A stretch of 64,000 nucleotides of DNA from Aureobasidium sp. EXF-3400 (Eukaryota > Ascomycota > Dothideomycetes > Dothideales > Saccotheciaceae), in assembly GCA_024195585.1 (NCBI GenBank), contig SWBL01000225.1, positions 22,221 through 86,220 on the forward strand, written 5' to 3'. Below, in pieces: positions 22,788-34,900 of the stretch. Under the pieces are notes generated by a model. It did no database searches, was not told the origin of the DNA, and saw nothing but the letters and a program-made list of their open reading frames with translations. A program made the translations under genes and the position numbers. Each line of letters begins with the position of its first letter. The first letter of the stretch is position 1.

Positions 22788-22879
22788 CCAACTCAATGGC
22801 CTACCAAGCAAAAAAACATTCAGGTGGAATGATGGTCACATTCAGAGACCGAGTATGGGGATCTGCCAACCTTGAGCTT

Positions 22880-22885
22880 GGCTAA
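22880..22885 (+). promoter_or_regulatory. GGCTAA site upstream of the GH3 gene
   Basis: GGCTAAA about 170 bp upstream of the GH3 start codon, in the orientation opposite to the gene. It matches the core of XlnR/Xyr1 sites, which regulate beta-xylosidase genes in other fungi. Confidence 0.4.
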
Positions 22886-23325
22886 AGTCTCTAGCTCAGT
22901 GGGGTCTCAGTTGCGGAGCATCATGTTCTTGCCATTGGAAAAAGTGTGCCGGCTTGCGAACTTCCAGAGGTGGATCATTGCCGATTGCTTGCTATGGTCA
23001 AGATCAACACAGTTGACCGGGCTGTGAAGAGCTTAGGTCGGCATGATGACAAGGATTACAGTGACAAACTCCGCATCTTCTCCGCAGGGTAAACGGGAAG
23101 ATGGTACTTACTCCACACTCTCAGTCTGCCGTCGTCTGGAGAGAGGTGTTTGTCATCCATGTTCATCCAGTGCATACAGGTGCAGGAGGAATTTGATGGA
23201 GAAGACGTCATATGTATGAGGCACCTTCGTGTATCGTTCTCGGCATGGCGTCCCGTGCCTTTAGAATAGAGGCCCAAGTACCTGCGTGAGCTAGCAGTAA
23301 CCAAGACGAATCAGACGTGATAGAT

Positions 23326-23331
23326 TTAGCC
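23326..23331 (-). promoter_or_regulatory. GGCTAA site, distal GH3 upstream region
   Basis: TTAGCC on the plus strand, that is GGCTAA in the direction of the GH3 gene, about 615 bp upstream of its start. Weak alone; supported by the paired sites just beyond it. Confidence 0.3.
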
Positions 23332-23444
23332 ACAATTCAAGCGTGGCTGGCACAGAGCCATGAGGAGGGTAAAGTGTAAAAAGGTCACAACGGGGTTAAG
23401 GTCGAATCATGATGATCGGAATCGTCGGATCGTGAGCAAGCATT

Positions 23445-23459
23445 TTAGCCAGTTTAGCC
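23445..23459 (-). promoter_or_regulatory. Paired GGCTAA sites, distal GH3 upstream region
   Basis: Two GGCTAA cores 9 bp apart in the same orientation (minus-strand GGCTAAACTGGCTAAA), about 735-750 bp upstream of the GH3 start. Tandem GGCTAA pairs are a known arrangement for Xyr1/XlnR binding, so this is the best regulatory candidate of the region. Confidence 0.4.
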
Positions 23460-23688
23460 AGCCAGTGAGATGTGGAGTTCTCCGTGACTGCAGCACCGGA
23501 AAGTGCATCGGCATCCTTTCTTGACAGCAACTTCAAGCACATCAGCCAGAGGTTATGAACTATTGAAGCAGGTTGACGCGTCTGGAGCATGGATCCTTCA
23601 CTGACAAGACACTCAAGATGCGGAGAGGTTGGAGGGAGGCAAGGCATGTCCTCGGTTAGTGGCACAATTGGATGACTTGTCACCGGGA

Positions 23689-23910
23689 CTATGCATTGGC
23701 AATAGTGCTCTCGTGAGACTGTGATACATCTGTGTCCAATGCCGCAGTCAAACATACGAACCCGAGAAATGTCGCAGCGACAAGCAAAAGAGAAAGCGAC
23801 AATTTGTATCGAGAAAATGCGGCTCCGCAAACCACAGCATCTGGAGGCACGGACGATATCGACCCCGGATTTTTTAGCATCTCTTCGTCATGATTCAGAT
23901 TGAGCTCCAT
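23689..23910 (-). CDS. Possible small single-pass membrane protein
   Basis: A 73-residue ORF from an ATG at 23910 (MELNLNHDEEML). It contains one convincing hydrophobic segment (YKLSLSLLLVAATFLGFVCL) near the middle. It is divergent from the HTH-like gene, 103 bp away. There is no family recognition, and a GTATGT inside the membrane segment could be a donor, so the 3' end is unsure. It may be a chance ORF. Confidence 0.25.
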   Translation of the reverse strand: MELNLNHDEEMLKNPGSISSVPPDAVVCGAAFSRYKLSLSLLLVAATFLGFVCLTAALDTDVSQSHESTIANA

Positions 23911-24013
23911 ACGCCGATGAGCATACCGAAAGTCGTCAATTACCAATATCAATCACGCACAGGATAGCAAAGTCGGCCACAATCATACCAAGTCACATCA
24001 GAAGGAAGCAGGC

Positions 24014-24733
24014 ATGGGTTCATCAGCATCCAAACCCGCCTCTCGCGCTGCCAATGCCGCCACCAAAGCAACACGCCAATACCCATCTCGCCCATCACCA
24101 GCAACATCCACACAAGCACCACCTACCGCACGCACAACAAACGCCCCAACCCAGCCTTCGCCCCCACCAGCCGCAAACCGCCAACCCGGTCCCACAGTGC
24201 ACCCCCAAGCCCGCGCCAGCGGCCAGCGCAACGAAGGTAAAGCATTCCATCTCTACTAGAGGCAAGCAGACAAGAAACTGATAGAGACATGAACAACAGA
24301 AATCAATCTCGATGCCTCAGATCCAGACTTTGCGCGCTCGCTGCGCCAGTTAGGTGCTGTACAACCTAATCCTACTCTCTCGCCTTCGTCGACTTTTGCC
24401 GCACACCCAAGCTCTCACTTCCCAAACCCTTATGGACAACAAGGAAACAACACGTCAGCGCCTCCGCAACGAATGAATCCTGCTCTACGTGTTTTGCAAG
24501 CTCGTGCTGAGTTGGCTGCTGAAGCCGAAAAAGAGTTCTTGGAAGCTGGCAAGACCGGTGGTGCTGGAAGGAGATTCTTGGACATCGGAACTTTGAGAAA
24601 TGTCGTTACCATGAGAGACCAAAGAAATATGAGTGCTTCTGAGATTGAGAGGGCTTTGGGCTTGAGGAGCGGCACTGTAGCAAAGCTGGGCCCCAAGGGT
24701 GTGTTTGGTGTTGAGGGCATTCAGGACGATTGA
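24014..24733 (+). CDS. Conserved fungal protein with N-terminal MGSS and C-terminal HTH-like segment
   Basis: Model: join(24014..24236, 24300..24733), 218 residues; the 63-nt intron is GTAAAG...AACAG. The start MGSSASKPASRAA has Gly2 and Ser/Lys in positions that fit an N-myristoylation signal. A long Pro/Ala/Gln-rich linker follows (to about residue 90). The conserved part is at the end: LRVLQARAELAAEAEKEFLE and GGAGRRFLDIGTLRNVVTMR, then MSASEIERALGLRSGTVAKL, which looks like a helix-turn-helix. I recall similar fungal proteins annotated only as HTH-domain proteins. The function is unknown; the lipidation signal argues against a simple transcription factor. Confidence 0.75.
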
Positions 24734-25597
24734 GAATATGTCTGATGAGAAGCTGTACATGATACTGGACGCATATCCCATACTAAAACTAAGCATAAAA
24801 CTGTATATTACTGTAACAATAGCTATGACAATCTTTCTTGCCATTGACGTGTTCGACTCAGCCATCTCCACGGACAATTCGGTTTGCAAGAGTAAGCAAA
24901 GGACTCCATCCAGCCTCCAAGCAAATATAGCAATACACAAGAGCAAAGAAAACGATATACGAAAAACACAGAACAACACAAAACGCCTCTCCGCCCGCTA
25001 AGAACTCCCACGTGTATAAATCTTCGGTGAAATAGACCTTTGGAAGTAAGGAAGTTGAGAAGAAAATGGAAGAAAGAGAGATGCTCAGTCATCAAGCAAT
25101 AGAGCTTGACTTGCATCGTGTAAGAGCGGATTATTGACGCATGTACGGGTTGCGCGTACCGTTGTGGACGTGGGGCAGTCCGGAGTTGGGCATTGGAAGC
25201 CAGCTGTCTGGAGGGAAAGAAGGTGGCATCATATGCTGGTATGGTTGGTAGTTTGGCTGAGTTAACATTGGCATCATGGGCATGGGGCACCCTTCATGTA
25301 CAGGTGAGCCCCAGGAGGTAGGAACATGCCGTGGCCAGGAGGGAACATCGCTGGCGGCTGCGCGAAGAACAGAGGATGTGCTTGTGGAAGCACGAAATTG
25401 TTGTAAGGCATCCGTTGATCGTACGGTCTCTGGACCTGGGCATGTCTGGAAAGACGCGCATGGTCATCTCCGTAGCGGTGGGGAGGAACGGCCGTTCGAG
25501 TACGATTGATCTTTGAGGCCGGGACCGGGCTTGGGCTCATCTCAGACACCGGGTCGGAGCTGAGTAGAATGGTGTCGTGCACAGGTGAGCCGAAGTT

Positions 25598-26968
25598 CTA
25601 AGTCGGATTCTTCTGGCGAGACAAGAATTTGTGCGGAACAGGAACTTTGGCTGCTTTTCCTTTTCGCGACTGTAGCGAACGCTTCCTCGGAGGAGCCACA
25701 GCAAGGTGTTGTGTATTGAAGCCATTTGGGGGATGCTGCAGTAGCCCAGGCGTCTCGGATAGGGCTCTGTGAGGAGCGGTAACAAGGTGTACCAATTGCG
25801 AGTACAGCTGCCACATCAGATTTGCGCGCTCGTTCGAGATTATACATCCGATATTCGTTGAACCACCATATAGCAATGGCTCAAGTGTAGATACAACCAA
25901 TCGTTCCGCATCAGTGTTCCACTTGTCCTTTCTGGAGTGCTTGCCTTGGCCGGATGAACGTTCCTGGTTGGCTGCAAGTCTATGGACGTGGACAATATGA
26001 TGACGCAGAATTTCGATGGCTTTGGTGATGAGAATTCTGATGTCTTCGTCTGGCTCTCCAGCATATGAGCCGTCGAATTCTGTTGCTTGTTTGTCTTCAG
26101 GCTGATCAGATCCGGCGGCAGCAGCCAGTAAAGCGTCAACGCCGCCGCGTGAATTGGTGTCTTCGTTAGGAAGATACACACTCTGATCACTGAACGACAC
26201 GACTTCAGATTCACAATCGAGCGAGATCGTAGGTGTTGGTATCTGACGCTGTGATGGGACGGGCGGGATGTTCAAACCACTCAGAGCATGGCACGCGCTC
26301 TGCAGCTTTGCGATACAGGCTTCAGGACTGTCGAGCTGTTGTGGCAAAGAGGAGACTGAGCTCGACAAGATCATCGGACTTTGCATACCCTTGTTAAGGT
26401 ATGCTGATGATATACTGTTGAGTTCGGGAAGGGTGTGATGCACCAATTCAGCAGCTTCTGGCAGAGAATCTGACTCTGGTAGAAAGTCGGACTCCATCTT
26501 ATGGCCGTTCTGTGAACCGATTACCGAGTCAAGTGCGGATATAGAAGAACGCGGAGTGTCATCGATGAAGTTGTTCAGGAAGTCAGCACCATATCCAGCA
26601 TGCTGGACCTCGTTAGAGTCAGCATAGTCCCTTTTATCAACAGGCTTCGAAGAGGTCAGCACGATGGGATCCGATGATTGCTCTGCAAGTGACTCTGAAG
26701 GCAGGAGGATTGAAGTCGGCGTTTGTAGAGACATGGTAGAAGCTGTGGTAATCCTTCGCTTCTTGGTGAAAGGTTCGCACACATTGTCCAGGTATCTGGC
26801 AGGTCTCGATATCTTTCGTTTGGGTCGGGCAATGGTTTCCTCTGGCTCAGAGACTGGTTCCTTGGGTCGAAACTTCAGTTTCAGACGAGGTGGTTGTCGC
26901 GGCACAACTTTGATGGTGCTCTGTGGAGATGGCGAGGCATCACCGGAAACGGCGTGCCTTCCCGGCAT
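25598..26968 (-). CDS. Unknown Ser/Pro-rich protein, frame continues past an in-frame TAG
   Basis: Single exon, 456 residues from an ATG at 26968 (MPGRHAVSGDASPSPQ). A basic N-terminal part has RLKLKFRPKEP and PKRKISRPARYLD, which look like nuclear localisation signals. The middle is Ser/Pro/Asp-rich and probably disordered. The C-terminal part has a helical stretch (DIRILITKAIEILRHHIVHV) and a basic RKRSLQSRKGKAAK patch. After TAG (25600-25598) the same frame stays open for 107 more codons to 25274, with residues of similar style (Pro/His/Phe-rich). A 42- or 48-nt in-frame intron with a poor GTTCC donor could remove the TAG. No domain was recognised. Confidence 0.6.
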   Translation of the reverse strand: MPGRHAVSGDASPSPQSTIKVVPRQPPRLKLKFRPKEPVSEPEETIARPKRKISRPARYLDNVCEPFTKKRRITTASTMSLQTPTSILLPSESLAEQSSDPIVLTSSKPVDKRDYADSNEVQHAGYGADFLNNFIDDTPRSSISALDSVIGSQNGHKMESDFLPESDSLPEAAELVHHTLPELNSISSAYLNKGMQSPMILSSSVSSLPQQLDSPEACIAKLQSACHALSGLNIPPVPSQRQIPTPTISLDCESEVVSFSDQSVYLPNEDTNSRGGVDALLAAAAGSDQPEDKQATEFDGSYAGEPDEDIRILITKAIEILRHHIVHVHRLAANQERSSGQGKHSRKDKWNTDAERLVVSTLEPLLYGGSTNIGCIISNERANLMWQLYSQLVHLVTAPHRALSETPGLLQHPPNGFNTQHLAVAPPRKRSLQSRKGKAAKVPVPHKFLSRQKNPT

Positions 26969-27633
26969 GTGGAATGTGAGCTGGAGCTGAACCTGTGTTC
27001 TGACCGTGAACAGATGTATCAGATGAGTTTGACTGTCGCTAGATCTGGATATTGCAACGAGCGAACGAATGCGGCCTTGGTAAGCAGTTGGCAAAGTTTG
27101 GGTAGGCGGCGTCACGATTTGAGGGAGTTGTGACTCTCGCGGATGGCCCAGGCTTGTCGCATCAACGATATACGATATCAAGACATAGTGATTGTTGATG
27201 CCTTGTAGATGACTAGTAGGGAGTGTGCAACATTGACAACGTTCCCTCTATTCAAGAAGGCGTCTGACATGAAGAAGGAGGTGGTTCGGCTCGAGGAAAG
27301 AGCTCCTGCCTCAGCATCCAATGTTCCTTCCCAAAGAGGTAACTACTCGGTATGCTTTCAGGTGCATCGGAAGCCACCCTGCCTCAGCGAACATATCGCT
27401 TCGTGGTTATCCCGCTCAATTACCTTGTCACAAGTCCAGTATGGACCTGTCATCAATTATATATCCATGTCCATGACATGTGATCTTGTGTCGGGCTAAG
27501 GCAGTTGCGCGCCGCAAAAAAGTGGCTGGCTTGGATCGGCGTTTAGGGCAGGTCAGCCGAGAATTGGAGCAGCCAGGTAGCCTCTCGAGCTTCGTCACCA
27601 ACTCTCGAGACTACCAAGAACAAGACAACAACC

Positions 27634-28613
27634 ATGAAGTTCTCAACTGCAATTGTCCTGCCGCTACTGTCGCTCGGCTCTGGTCTTGCTGCCGCTGCCT
27701 CGTGGAGCTTCGAAGATGCCACCCTCAGCATTGCCAGCAAGGGAGCCGGTGTAGGCGGTGCCCTCAAGGAGAAGTGAGTAGCTGCTGTAGACAGCTTGTT
27801 GTACCGCGACACTGACACACTTTAATCAGGTTATCTCCTGGAGCGCCCCTCAGTAAGCAGATCAAGCTCGGCCCCGCCGACACGCTGAAGCTGCTCTTGA
27901 CGACCACCGAGGACAAGACAGCAAAGAGACCTCATCAAGCCTTCCTCACTCTTCACGAGCCCAAGACTGGTCTTGAGGAGTCGTTCGTCTTTACTATCAA
28001 GGAGAGCGGCAAGGCGAGAGTCGAGCTGGTATGCCATAACTCTTTCACCGTACAATCCGTACCAGCCAACTGACGCGCGTCACAGTCGCAAAAGGACCTC
28101 CCCTTCCAGTTCCTTACTGCAAGCGACCCTATCCAGGCCAAGCTCCTGATCGCCTCGTTCGGCTCTTCTGATGCGTACTACACCCACGCTTTCGACCTGG
28201 CTGTCACCCGCGACGCCAATGCCCCCTTGAGCACCCCCGAGGCTCCTCTCCGTTACGGCAAACTGTCCGAGATCCACCACATCTTCCGCAGCGACCCCAA
28301 GTCTTCTCCTACCATCCTCTCTACCGTCTTCACCCTTGCCGTCCTGGCTTGTCTGCCCGCTCTTGTTGGTGCATGGTTGTTCCTGGGCGCAAACTTCAGC
28401 CACGTCTCCAAGGCAATGAACGCTGCCCCCATCTCGCACACCCTTTTCTTCGGAAGCATCGTCGCCATGGAGTTCATCTTCTTCCTGTACTACTCTTCTT
28501 GGACTCTCTTCCAGATCCTGCCTCCTGCTGGTCTAGTTGGCACCGTTGCCTTCTTGAGCGGCAGCAAGGCCCTGGGTGAGGTCCAACAACGCAGACTTGC
28601 TGGTCTGAGATAA
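27634..28613 (+). CDS. SWP1: Oligosaccharyltransferase subunit SWP1 (ribophorin II)
   Basis: An ER membrane subunit of the oligosaccharyltransferase complex for N-glycosylation. Model: join(27634..27773, 27830..28028, 28086..28613), 288 residues. Signal peptide MKFSTAIVLPLLSLGSGLAA. A luminal beta-rich domain (SKQIKLGPADTLKLLLTT; RPHQAFLTLHEPKTGLEESF) is followed by APLRYGKLSEIHHIFRSDPK, a Swp1/ribophorin II hallmark, and three C-terminal membrane segments. It ends in LGEVQQRRLAGLR. Both introns have GTRNG donors and CAG acceptors. The start has an ACCATGA context. Confidence 0.92.
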
Positions 28614-28794
28614 ATTTGCACTTTCTAGACACAAAGCCTCGAAAGGTTCAGGAATCTTCGAAGCTCATCAAAACATACATTTAGAGACGATATCAAATGT
28701 CAAAAGTACTTCTTGATCGACCGCATACCAATACATCTGTCCAAAACATATACAGCATTAATCATTACATTGGCAAACCTCGGATGTGGTTGGT

Positions 28795-29781
28795 TCAAGT
28801 GAATACATCCTTCTCCTTCTGCAGGGCCAAGAACGTCTCTTCGTCATGTCCAGGAATCACCCTGCCCCTAGTTGTACGTTCGAGACGCTTCAGACGCTGC
28901 GTACTTTGGAACCAAGCTGGATGGTCTCGAGCGAGCCATCCTTGAGGAATGCCATCACGCCACTGATCGAGTGTTAGTAGTGTATTCGTGAGCTGACCAG
29001 AGCAGAGACCTACATTTTCAATGACATGGCAGTGGTCTGAGATGAAGAAGAATGTGCCACTGTCCGGCAAGTTGATCTGCATGCCAATCAACCCATCAGT
29101 ATGTCCAGGCAGGTGATGCAGCGTGATGCCTTGACAGAAGTCAATCGTTCTGTCGTCGAACGTCTTCCAGTTCCTGCATCACTATCAGTATTGTCAACCG
29201 ATCCATCTTGACCTTTCAACTCACAAGTCCAAGTTAAGGTAATGCTTCAGATAGACACCAGCATCAGCTCCAGTAGCCACACTCCAAAACGCACTCTTCA
29301 ACTCCCTATCATGCACCCACACCTCCACATCCTCACGCCCATAAAACTCATCCAACCCACCCGCATGATCAAGATGCAAATGCCCAATAACAATCTTCTT
29401 GATATCCTCAATCTTATTCCCCGTCGCCGCAATCGCATTCCTCAATTCATGCTTTTCCTCATACTTGACCCTCGTAAACACATCAGCCACCTGAGGACCC
29501 CATACCTCTGGGTAATCCTTGCCACAACCTGTTTCCCAGAGAATAAGGCCTTCGTGGGGGTGTGAGATTAGACAGCAATAGACGGGTAGATTGCGACGTT
29601 TGTTTGGGAAGGATTGGCCTGCGGTAGAGCCTAGAGAGGTGTTGGCGCCGCGGATTACGAAGCCCTCGTCGCAGGCTAGCCAGCCGCATTCGAGGAGCCA
29701 GAGTTTTGTTCCTGGGGGACAGACGTTGGAGATGTGGCCGGGTACTGCTCCGGAGTCTAGTTGGGATTGGATGCCTGCCAT
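28795..29781 (-). CDS. Metallo-beta-lactamase-fold hydrolase (lactonase-like)
   Basis: A soluble MBL-fold protein of 294 residues; complement of join(28795..28962, 29014..29173, 29225..29781). The start is the ATG at 29781 (MAGIQSQLDSG); codons upstream start on a non-ATG. The metal-binding motif is HLHLDHAGG (HxHxDH); further ligands are likely in HHLPGHTDG, ISDHCH and VIPGHD. The second intron (28963-29013) lacks stops in frame, but splicing gives ENWRDGIPQGWL, which suits the family. The arrangement resembles AttM/AiiA-type N-acyl-homoserine-lactone lactonases and fungal relatives, so lactone hydrolysis is plausible but unproven. Confidence 0.85.
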
Positions 29782-30308
29782 GATCTTGTTGTTCTGTTGG
29801 TGTGAAAACCTAGTAGATTGGGCTTGACTTATAAGAGAGAGGGGCCTCAATATACACGAGTGTCTGCGGTCATGATATGTTGATATGAGGCAGTACTATA
29901 CCCCGCCGCAGTGTGACCCCGCAGTGATCATTACCAAGGATGATCAATTGTGGAAACTCAACATTTCCATGTTGCCGATGTCACAGCATCCTGGATCTCG
30001 GTTATGCCCCATCGAACATGCTGAACGGTACTGAAACAAACTTTGGATGTTGCCAGACTTTCTATGGAGTCGTTACGACCTGATGTGTCTCTCAAAAAGT
30101 CGCTGGATATGCCACCCTGGTATACACCAACCCAACCCCGCAATCAAAACATCTCCAACACCCGAAACGCCATTCTCCATTCTCCAATGCTCTTTCTCTT
30201 TATCCTCATCATCCTCAATTCCATCCAATGATGCCTTGTCGCAGCAGCTGAGTCTGTCTCACCAACCCCACTCTTCTCCCAATAATTCCCTCCCCTCCGA
30301 CCCCAAGG
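29782..30308. other. Intergenic region, nothing recognised
   Basis: Upstream of the MBL-fold gene. Only short overlapping frames are present, with no family segments. Confidence 0.4.
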
Positions 30309-30676
30309 TCAAGCTTCCTCGGCAAGCTGAACGACTCTGTCGTAAACGCCGATAATGGAAACGCATGTAATATCGATGTCATCGGGCCTGAAGCTCTGAG
30401 ATCTCCATCACGACTGTTTGCTCGTCAGTCCAATGCTCTTATCCATTCAGAGACAAGGAGGGAGAGTGGTACGTACAAGATTACAATCTGACAACTAGCC
30501 AACTCTGCATCTGTTGTGATCTCAGGCGTGGAAGAAGATTGAAATGTTGCTGTTGTGGTTGAAGCTTCGGTTTGGTGGAAGAGAAGCGAGAGGTCTGGTA
30601 ATGTTGATTCGCCGAGTGACTTTAGAATGGCGATTGTGCCACCGAGGACTGGGCGACAGCTTTCGGTGCCGCACAT
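30309..30676 (-). CDS. Possible small two-exon protein, 94 residues
   Basis: Complement of join(30309..30393, 30477..30676). The start is ATG at 30676 (MCGTESCRPVLGGT). The intron has a good donor GTACGT, a CTGAC branch-like site and an AG acceptor at 30394-30395, and it joins CQIVIF to FRPDDIDITCVSIIGVYDR. The fused product has balanced residue use and alternating hydrophobic stretches like a small folded domain. No family was recognised. A different acceptor gives a longer, less protein-like tail. Prediction only. Confidence 0.35.
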
Positions 30677-31908
30677 CTTCAATTCGTTTGACGTTGGCGA
30701 TACGATGCTGACTCTGAAGCTTTGAGTTGATATAAGAGTGGTAGCTGAAAGTAGAGGCAGAGAGAGACGTGATATTTTTCCTGAATGAAATAACCATCAA
30801 GGTAACCAAAACAGCACATAGTCTCCTTTATAACCATCTGTCCACCACGTTTCAAACCCTCGTGTCAATTTTGTGTTTCCCCCATCATCCGAGTCCACGT
30901 TTCCACCAAGGTGGAAATCTTGCTCAAAAGTTGGGGAAACATGCTCAATCTCTTGGCCCGGGCGGCGCGTGGCTTGAAACGGGACTCACGGACTTGAGTG
31001 CTTTTGAGGTTGTTTCTTTGTGTGAAATTGGAAAGTCGATGGAGTCTTCATGTTTATTTGTACGGACTCCGATGATTGTGTTGGTGTTATCCGAAACAGT
31101 CGAGAGGTCTAGATCTGGCTCGCTGACTCCGCTTGAGCTTGGGTGGTATTCTTGGCACTTTGATTACGAGGTGTTTGTTTTCGTCTCATCTGTGATCCCC
31201 CTTTCCTCCATTCCACTCATCACAAAACCCATTTTCTGAGGAGTCCGACATCTAATGTCCAATGTCGCACATGTCATTCTTCACCTCGAATATGGCAGAA
31301 TCCGAATCCCAGACCATGGACTCACTACTGCAAAAGAAACGCTTCTGACAACTTCTGCCGACATTTACACACACCCCATCCTCCAAGGTATTGGTGTATT
31401 GACTCGACAAATCTTATCGTCTTTTGATCCGTCGCAGAGACTACTTTTCACTAGCAAGTCGTGACAAACATTGTTTCTCACTTCAACGTCAGCAAGGCCG
31501 ACTTTCGAACATCGAATCACCACTACAAAAGCAACACCTCCGACAGTTAGCCGTTCTTCCTTCAGAAGAGAAAGATGAATAACACGGATGTCGCAATGCA
31601 AAGTCTTTTGGGGAAAACAAAGATTGTTATACAAGAGAAGGTGCATGACTATACTCAAGGCAACGACTGCAAGCCAGACGAAGACAAAACGCCTTTCAGT
31701 CGAGCGTTCATGGAACACCACAATCATGACATCAAACATCAGCACGTAGGAAAGTAAAAAACAGTATCAATGGAAAAGAACAACAATTCAATCCCAGAAA
31801 GACTATGCAATAGTAATCTCCAAGCATAAACATAAAACAATATTACAGAACCCACGAACCAGAGATCTCAATCTCTATCTCCTCCTCATTATTACTCTTT
31901 TTTTTTGT
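30677..31908. other. Gene-poor intergenic stretch
   Basis: About 1.2 kb with only short overlapping frames lacking domains. It probably holds the 3' UTR of the large gene at 31909 and the promoter of the small gene at 30676. No repeats or RNA signals were seen. Confidence 0.45.
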
Positions 31909-34900
31909 TTACTCAATGACTCTGGTCTTGCCGAAACTCTTCTCAGCCTCAATGGCAGCTTGACGCTTGGGTCTTGCAGCAATGGCGACATTGTCAACCT
32001 TCTTGGCTTTGGAGGCGGTCTTCTTGACACCGCTCTTGTTGGAAACACTCTTGACGCTGTTCTTAGATGACTTGGACGACTGCGAGGCGTTTGAAGAAGC
32101 TAGGGTAGGAGACTTCTTGGAAGCCTTCTTGGTGATGACGACCCGAGAAGACAAAGTCTTTGAAGGTGAAGAAGACTTGGAGCTCTGAGCATCGAAAGAG
32201 ACGTTCTTGGCCTTCTTCTCAGCCTTGTTAGCTTGCTTCTTCTTCAACTTCTTCTCAATCTTTTTAGCAGCACGATCGGCAGCTTTTTGGTTGCTGCTGC
32301 GCTTGCTGAGCTTGGGAGTCACCGGGGGTGTGGTGGGATCCTGAAGGGCAGAGCCAGGGCGGTACAGTGGATCATTGCTTCTCCGGGGCATCTTAGGCAA
32401 GCGAGGAGATACCTCATCTGGGTTGAAGGGAGTGGGGGGACCAGGGTGGAAAGAGGTATCGCTGGCCTTGCGCTTGCGAGGGGTGGGTAGAGCAGATGGA
32501 CGCTTGGGCTTGTTGCTGCCCTGGCTGCTGCTGGCGGAAACTGTTGATGAAGGTCGATTGGTAGGAGCTACTGGTGACCAAGGCGAGCAGGGAGTGCGAG
32601 GGGTCGAGAAGGGAGTGCGAGGGGTCGAGAAGGGAGTGCGAGAGGTCTCACTGGCTTGAGCCTCGGTGGACCACTTCGCGGACGAGATGCTAGGAGGAAC
32701 TTGAGACTCTTGCTCTTGCTCTTTAAGCTGGTGGCCTTCCTTCAATCTCCAGCGCTTCTCTGCTCTGATCTCAGATCGAACGTATTCCTTGACTTCGGAC
32801 ACAATATTGAGTCTAGTGGCCTCAGGAATGTCCCCATTGGACGATGCACGCACAGCCTTGACTAAGCCTACAGCCTGATCCCAAGCTTCCGTCGCCAGAA
32901 TCCGCATGTTGTTTATGCCGCAACCCCACTTGTAGGCTCTCGTCAGCAGATCATCGATCTCAAGGTCTTCGAACTCAAGATCGAGACCGTCGTGTCTGAC
33001 AGGTATCGCAGGTCGGAGGAGGAAGGGCTCATCATCCCTGTAACCGTGGCGATATGTGTCCACCAGAGCTCTTCTTGTAAGCTCTATGATTCGATCCATG
33101 ATCTCTAGGCGAGAGTTCCTACTGCGGTCTCCAGCCTCCATGTCCTGGAAAGCCTCTTTGGCTTTGATGATCACCCTCCACATATCGTACAGTCCAAGGC
33201 GTATGCCATTCAGCGGGTCGTCAGTATTGAGGTAAGCGTTCTCGAGACCGGTAGCAACACGCTTGATGGGCGCCTTCTTAACGCGCTTTTGAACTGCAAA
33301 CTTCTCCTTCATACGGTAGACGAAGTCTACAAGCTTATCAAGAATCTGCTGTTCGCTGGAGACGACAGACTCACCCCATGATCCGTATGTCCCGTTGCTG
33401 ATCTTGATCAACTGGTCAACATGGGCAATGGCGGCGAATGCGTCTGCGAGGTTCATGTTCATCTTGCGGAGTTCGTTGTTTCCAGTAGCAAGAGCAAGGA
33501 TTTTGGCAGTATCAAGCTTCTCAGCCTGGCGAGGGGTAACCTTTTTAGCCTGACGAGGATTGAACTTCTCAGTCTGGCGAGGTTCAAGCTTCTCAGTCTG
33601 GCGAGGATTGAGCTTCTCAACCTGGCGAGGAACAGAGGGGTCTTGGGTCATGTTTGACTCCCGTCGTCTCTTTGCAACTAGTTCTTTCTCCTCAGGGCTG
33701 CCGTGTGTTTCGATCAGGTTCTCGACCCACTCTCTGGCCTTTTTGCGCTGTTCAGGAGTCAGCTCCGAATTACTCGTAATGAGTCTGACCATCTCGCTAG
33801 CAGCAAAGGCTTCAGCAGTGCCAATAGGGTAGTCGTCAGGAGGGTAGTAGAACTCTGAGCTGCTGCTGTCGTCAATGTCTTCTCCGTCGACGTCCTCTCT
33901 GCGCCCAAACTCTCGGGGCACTTCGTCAACATCCTCACTGACATCCTCGTCTTCGCTGACATCGACGTCCTCGTTCGCATCGACGTCCTCATTGGCATCG
34001 ACAGCCTCGTTGGCATCAACATTTTCGGCATCATCGACTTCGATATCTTCAGGCACGTCCTTGAAGTCTTCAAGATCGATCACCTCAAGCGCCTCCTCAG
34101 CACCCTCGCTGTCGTCGTCCAAGGCGAGAAGCTCTCCCGAATTGATGCGTATAGCCTGAACGATCTCTGCATGATCAAAATCAGCCTCTTCCTGCACAGT
34201 GGATCCAACAGGAGCAGGCGCAGGCGAGGCGTACAGATCGTCATCGCTGTCCTCAATTTCGATGTATCCAGAAATTGGATCGGCGTCAAGATGGACATCG
34301 GCATCCTCGGTCTCTTCGAAAGGTACGGGGTTGAGCTCGCGGTTTTGTCTTTGATCGTGACGCTCCTTCTCCATGAAGCGACGGAGTGATGCCATACGTT
34401 CGGGAGCCACGGGGACGACTGTGTTGGCATCGTGTCCAGAGAGGAAGTCAAGGTCGACCTGCTCGCGTGAAGGGACCTGAGGGAGAACCTCAGGATTATA
34501 CTGGGGCACTACAGGTAACTTGAACAGAGGAGCAAAAGCGAGTTTAGCTGTAGTGTGGCCAATGACATCCGAGTGAATGGGACCATTCTCAAAGACATCT
34601 GAGTCGGTAGATGCAGCGCTCGAGCTGCCGTCTGAGGAAATTGGGATTGCGCCAGACTGAGTAGTGCCAGGTGCCCTCGACTGCTGTGGTGTCGAGTTGG
34701 CAGACAGAGCACTAGAGCTAAGGACTGAAGAGATAGGGATCGGGTTTTCGGCGGTGCCAGTATCCCTCAATTGCTGTGCGCGGGCTTCCAACGATTTGGC
34801 TAGCTCCAAGGCTAGCTGCTTGGCTGCTTCCTCATCCCTCTCGACTGAGTTTCTGTCAGGTGCCTTCCAGTACTCGGGGGAGCGCTTGTTTGCGAAACCT

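Noticed and set aside
28963..29013. Uninterrupted frame in the MBL-fold gene read as coding
   Set aside because: No stop is present, but splicing GTAGGT...ATCAG restores the family segment ENWRDGIPQGWL, so I treat it as an intron.
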